From: Arabidopsis thaliana
Taxonomy: Eukaryota > Streptophyta > Magnoliopsida > Brassicales > Brassicaceae
Reading direction: 5' to 3'
Assembly (NCBI RefSeq): GCF_000001735.4
Contig: NC_003074.8
Coordinates: forward strand, 1,364,101 to 1,428,100
DNA length: 64,000 bases
The number at the start of each line of letters is the position of its first letter. The stretch's first letter is position 1. Position numbers and translations under genes: made by a program. Positions 62,079-64,000 of this stretch are shown in pieces. The notes under the pieces were generated by a model. It made no database searches. It was given only the letters and a program-made list of their open reading frames with translations, and had not been told where the DNA came from.

Positions 62079-63619
62079 TCAATCTATGACAATGGGGAAT
62101 TCTTTCCTTGACCCATCTCTATCTTCAACCTCATCAGTGTTACCACAATCCTCACTTTGGTTTTCTGTTTCTTCTGCTTCACTACGGATAGAGTGATCAG
62201 GCTCGAGTGTGCAACTGGGGATAGCAGCAGGGATAGCAACTGGGGATTCCCTCTTTCTCATCTCCATTCAACCTAAATGACGGCACTCTGTGAGAGAATC
62301 TTTGCATTTCCTCCGGTGTGATCATGAAAGAGATGACTCCATGCTGCACAGCTTGTTTATAGACCGATGCAAATCCCTGAACCTTTCCTAAATAGGCCAC
62401 TCCAACGCCTAGAGAATCGTCGAAGCTGACTAGAACTTCCACAAAGTCGTACCTATAAGGAGTCTTGTGCTGTTCCGGGTCATTGTTCCAGCTTTTGCTC
62501 CAGTCTCTGAAAAGAGCCCACGTTTCGCCTTTACTCGGATTCACAGCGATGAAGTGTTTGCCACGTATGATGGGATGTATCTCATGAGAAAAGGCCAAGT
62601 GACTTTGTATGGTATCTGTATTCTCCCATTTGAACCTGCCGCAAGCAGCAAGAACAGATTCCTCAGCTTTAGGTTCTAACCATGTCACTTGAAGACTCGA
62701 CTGACACTTGTTAACTTTCTTGATCCGACCATAACACCTAGGCATAGAGTCTATACCATCATACAGAGCCCATACTTGACCAGCCATGAAAGAGCTCATT
62801 GTCTTGCGGAAATCATTGAACTCTGAATCAACAACACACATTACTGGCTCATGATCCTCATCATTTTCAACTGTGGAGACAACAATTCTTCAATATCTTT
62901 TTCATGTGCTTCACTTATTTGCACAGAAGCTGAAAGTACAGAAGCCGAATCTTTTTCCTTGTCTTCATCATTATGGTTGCGTTGTTGTGTAAGAGGCTCA
63001 GCATCCACCGAAGGTCCATCTTGTATTGATCGTTCTTGTACTTGTCTCTGTTTCAATTCCAGCTCTTTCTCCTTCTCTTCAAGTTCCTTCTCCTTTAGGT
63101 CGAAAAACTTTCTCTTAGCTTCCACCTCTCTGGCTAATGCTTCTTGTATCAGTTGAAAGTTCTCTTCTTTCTCCTCCAACACAATCGATTTCTGTTGGAT
63201 GGTCTCATTAAGCTACCTAAGCTCATTCTCCCTTGCTTCAAGTTGCTTAAGAGAAGTTTCAATCAGCTCAGTCTCCTTTCTCATTCTCTCAGACTCTGTA
63301 CAGATTTCTTCTGAAGAATCTTCCTTCTGAATCTGCTCTAAATCAGAAACCCTAAATATTCAAAAAAAATCAAAAGAAACGAACAAATTAGAAAACAATC
63401 TGTCATGAAAAGTAAACCATACTCAGACATTCATGTGAAGAAATATAAACACACAACAGTAAACGGAAGTTTTCAGAGTAAGAAGAACTGAAAAAAAACC
63501 AGAACAAAAAAAAAAAAAGCAAACCTTTCTCGAGATTGATCTTCAGTTTGTGCCGGCACCGATTCCTTCTCCGGCGTCTCGCTTCTCAAAGTGAAAAGTT
63601 GTGGATTTTCCGGTTCCAT
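62079..63619 (-). pseudogene. Degenerate coiled-coil/DUF3444 gene
   Basis: Third local copy of the coiled-coil/DUF3444 plan. The start MEPENPQLF at 63619 and exon 1 (63525-63619) parallel the gene at 9752; exon 2 begins at 63351. The coil matches that gene closely (ESERMRKETELIETSLKQLEA) but lacks its first ~160 coil residues. In frame with exon 1, a TAG stop lies at 63213-63215, where the paralogue has TTG. A second break (frameshift) lies near 62870-62885, between the coil and the DUF3444. A third near 62240-62260 puts the C-terminal VAIPAAIPSCTLE...FPIVID in another frame. The DUF3444 domain itself (62197-62841) remains open with GQVWALYDGIDSMPR, NPSKGETWALFRDW and RFSHRVPSF, and could be translated alone. 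It may be a pseudogene or a source of a short DUF3444 protein. Expected At3g05110. Confidence 0.75.
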
Positions 63620-63850
63620 TACTGGTTGCTGTAAGAGTTGAGTTTTTGAGCTCTAGAAAGTAGAAAGACTAAGAAAGTTTGCTTTTTAATTTCCGGTGAA
63701 CACAGAGCAATTTTGAAATCAAATTTGAAAATAAGAGAGAGAGATGATGATTAATTGATTGATGTTTACTGAAAATAGGAAAATGGAGGGAGGAAGCTCA
63801 GAAAAAGTTTGTAACATATATCGGGACAAATATGTACGTCAATTGATTTA

Positions 63851-63940
63851 CAGCCGTTGGATTAAAATACTCCTAACCGTTGGATTCCTCTCTAATGATT
63901 TTGTTTGACCAGACTCTCTAATGACTTTGTAGCCGTTCGA
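63851..63940 (-). promoter_or_regulatory. Cluster of MSA-like motifs
   Basis: On the minus strand: TCCAACGGCTG (63851-63861), TCCAACGGTTA (63874-63884), and a one-mismatch TCGAACGGCTA (63930-63940). Upstream of the degenerate DUF3444 copy, mirroring the two MSA-like sites upstream of the intact paralogue. Confidence 0.55.
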
Positions 63941-64000
63941 TTTCGTTTAAGGGATGAGAATCACGAGATGCCATGGAAGGGGCTTGGTTTTCGTAAATGG

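Overview
The window is plant nuclear DNA. It has intron-rich genes with GT-AG introns, AT-rich intergenic DNA, chloroplast and mitochondrial transit peptides, and a plant MITE. Gene content and order match my recollection of the short arm of Arabidopsis thaliana chromosome 3, about At3g04930 to At3g05110. Protein reconstructions such as the 324-residue cysteine synthase D1, 137-residue ACP1, 173-residue TRS33, NHX2 and HASTY agree with that. Locus numbers come from memory and no search was run. Splice sites I describe were read from the sequence and checked for frame in most short genes. In the long genes (NHX2, HASTY, LRS1, NOP58, kinase) only the ends and main motifs were checked.

Layout. 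0-3.4 kb: the end of a GeBP/storekeeper-like regulator and a cysteine synthase. 4.1-5.4 kb: two tandem defensin-like peptide genes. 5.5-7.5 kb: AT-rich repeat DNA with a 220-bp tandem duplication. 7.7-9.2 kb: a probably mitochondrial protein ending in a SEC-C zinc motif. 9.7-20.6 kb: a coiled-coil/DUF3444 gene, a DHHC S-acyltransferase, a J-protein with two DUF3444 domains, and a coiled-coil-only gene. 21.5 kb: an Emigrant-type MITE. 23.3-33 kb: TRAPP subunit TRS33, the 7TM protein CAND2, plastid acyl carrier protein ACP1 and vacuolar antiporter NHX2. 34.6-35.5 kb: a pseudogene built from pieces of two exportins. 37.4-44 kb: HASTY (exportin-5). 44.7-54.5 kb: a CDK-like kinase, NOP58, and the spliceosomal Cwf18 protein, the last two sharing a divergent promoter. 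54.5-64 kb: the WD40 protein LRS1, a membrane-anchored methyltransferase, and a decayed third coiled-coil/DUF3444 copy.

Most of the window is ordinary housekeeping sequence; I found no convincing new multi-gene system. The best second-look items are: (1) a dispersed DUF3444/coiled-coil cluster whose members share M-phase (MSA-like) promoter motifs; (2) the decay of its last member, with an in-frame stop and two frameshifts; (3) a chimeric exportin-4-like plus HASTY-derived pseudogene beside HASTY; (4) a SEC-C motif, split by an intron, in a probable mitochondrial protein; (5) a probable GC-AG intron in the S-acyltransferase gene.
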